A DNA stretch of 6,251 nt from positions 17,472 to 23,722 of the forward strand of contig DGZL01000059.1 of assembly GCA_002398515.1 (NCBI GenBank), given 5' to 3'. Shown piece after piece: positions 5,422-6,251 of this stretch. Numbering within the stretch: position 1 is the stretch's first letter; each line of letters starts with the position of its first letter. Origin of the DNA: Firmicutes bacterium UBA4981 (GTDB taxonomy: Bacteria > Bacillota > SHA-98 > UBA4971). A model generated the notes under the pieces. That model was not told where the DNA came from. It did not search any database and saw nothing but the letters and a program-made list of their open reading frames with translations. The translations under genes were made by a program, and so were the position numbers.

Positions 5422-6251
5422 TTGTTTGTAAACGAATATGGCCTTAAGAGACAATCATGGCAAGCATTTGAACGGACAGTGGCTAGGCTTCTTTTGTATG
5501 AGGGTTTTGAAGGTATCCGTTTGGTCAGTCAATCGGGAGACCGAGGAGGCGACTTAATAGCCCATAAGTGCGGCAAACGGTGGTTATTTCAGATTAAACA
5601 CTGGAAAAAGAGAGTTGGTACTCGCGTGTTAGATGAGACCGTTGCCGCGGCACGTACATACGAGGCTCAGATTCCCGTAATCGTGGCACTTAGCGGGTTC
5701 GACCGTGAGGCGATGAGGCACCAAGAACGTCTGCACAGCCACAATATTCCAATTCAACTCTGGGATTGCAACACACTCTATTCGCACGCAGCCGAACTAC
5801 CTGAAGAATGCATTACTCGACTGCAGCCGAGGGATTACCAGGAAGATGCGATACTTCCTTTAGTTAGGGAGTACGTCGAGGGGTATTCCCGAAGAGCTTT
5901 GATTGTCATGGCGACTGGACTTGGCAAGACATTCGTGGCCTATGAGGCAATAAGACGTATGGCCAAAGCTAAAGGACGACCATTGAGGATTTTAATACTG
6001 GCCCACACCAATGAACTTGTCTACCAATTGGAAAGGGCCATATGGCCATTCTTAACCACTAAACAGACGACCGCGGTCTGGAATGGATACGAGAATCCGT
6101 CGGATGAAGACCTCAATGGATCAACGGTTGTCGCGGCTTGTATTAACACCGTGGCGGAACACATAGAGAGACTTAGCGGTCTGCAAATTGATATAGTCGT
6201 AGTGGACGAATGTCACCATGTAGGTGGGGAAATGTACAGGCGGGGCCTATA
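5422..6251 (+). CDS. Mrr-like nuclease domain fused to a superfamily 2 helicase, cut by right edge
   Basis: At least 276 residues, open to the window end. Residues 10-115 form an Mrr-type PD-(D/E)xK nuclease: QAFERTVARLL with E17, SGDRGGDLIA with D44, and FQIKHWKK with the Q57-I-K59 signature, i.e. the usual E...D...QxK metal-binding set. A helicase core follows: QPRDYQEDAI (135-144, entry to the helicase fold), Walker A ATGLGKT (164-170), motif Ia LILAHTNELV (191-200), and Walker B VVVDECHH (259-266, DECH box). The second RecA-like domain and any C-terminal part lie outside. The frame has no ATG before residue 98; TTG at 5422, 3 nt after the previous stop, is the only start that keeps the nuclease domain whole. 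It probably cuts DNA while translocating, as the effector of the restriction arm with the MORC-like ATPase. The Mrr fold often cuts methylated DNA, but the DNA state preferred here cannot be read from sequence. Confidence 0.9.
   Translation, partial: MFVNEYGLKRQSWQAFERTVARLLLYEGFEGIRLVSQSGDRGGDLIAHKCGKRWLFQIKHWKKRVGTRVLDETVAAARTYEAQIPVIVALSGFDREAMRHQERLHSHNIPIQLWDCNTLYSHAAELPEECITRLQPRDYQEDAILPLVREYVEGYSRRALIVMATGLGKTFVAYEAIRRMAKAKGRPLRILILAHTNELVYQLERAIWPFLTTKQTTAVWNGYENPSDEDLNGSTVVAACINTVAEHIERLSGLQIDIVVVDECHHVGGEMYRRGL

Noticed and set aside
1..6251. CRISPR array, insertion sequence ends, or rRNA
   Set aside because: No regularly spaced direct repeats, no transposase or terminal inverted repeats, and no rRNA-like sequence were seen on either strand.

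Overview
The window is a compact defence-type island carried on what is most likely a bacterial chromosome. The evidence for Bacteria is strong Shine-Dalgarno sites about 7 nt before the starts, TTG start codons on two genes, a type I HsdM relic and a phage-type tyrosine recombinase. I cannot name the phylum. A methanogenic archaeon is not excluded, because the glycosylase here most resembles Mig.Mth, an archaeal plasmid enzyme.

Layout, left to right: (1) the C-terminal part of a tyrosine recombinase, cut by the left edge (1-306, +). (2) About 230 bp with no gene seen. (3) A broken 5' fragment of a type I restriction-modification methylase gene, hsdM (537 to about 711, +), with a one-base frameshift, an in-frame TAG and no 3' part. 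(4) On the minus strand, a two-gene operon transcribed leftward from about 2690: a HhH-GPD iron-sulfur DNA glycosylase (1742-2641, TTG start), whose 3' end overlaps by 19 bp a complete C5-cytosine DNA methyltransferase (747-1760). (5) A roughly 250 bp divergent intergenic region with promoter candidates for both directions and a decayed tRNA-like segment. (6) On the plus strand, an 841-residue GHKL (MORC-like) ATPase with four zinc-knuckle/ribbon motifs, one matching the RanBP2-type finger consensus (2893-5418). (7) Three nucleotides later and in the same frame, a TTG-started fusion of an Mrr-like PD-(D/E)xK nuclease domain and a superfamily 2 helicase, cut by the right edge (5422-6251).

How the parts may work together (inference): the methyltransferase marks host DNA with 5-methylcytosine. 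The glycosylase would remove the T from the G:T mismatches that arise when 5-methylcytosine deaminates, a job done in other systems by Vsr endonuclease or Mig.Mth. The MORC-like ATPase and the nuclease-helicase would form the restriction arm, with the zinc fingers as candidate target or partner readers. Prokaryotic MORC/MutL-like ATPases next to methylases, SF2 helicases and nucleases have been described from comparative genomics as restriction-modification systems. The pairing here with a Mig-type glycosylase, and the RanBP2-like finger array, are the most unusual aspects. The neighbouring recombinase and the truncated hsdM suggest that the cassette arrived by insertion into, or replacement of, an older type I locus.
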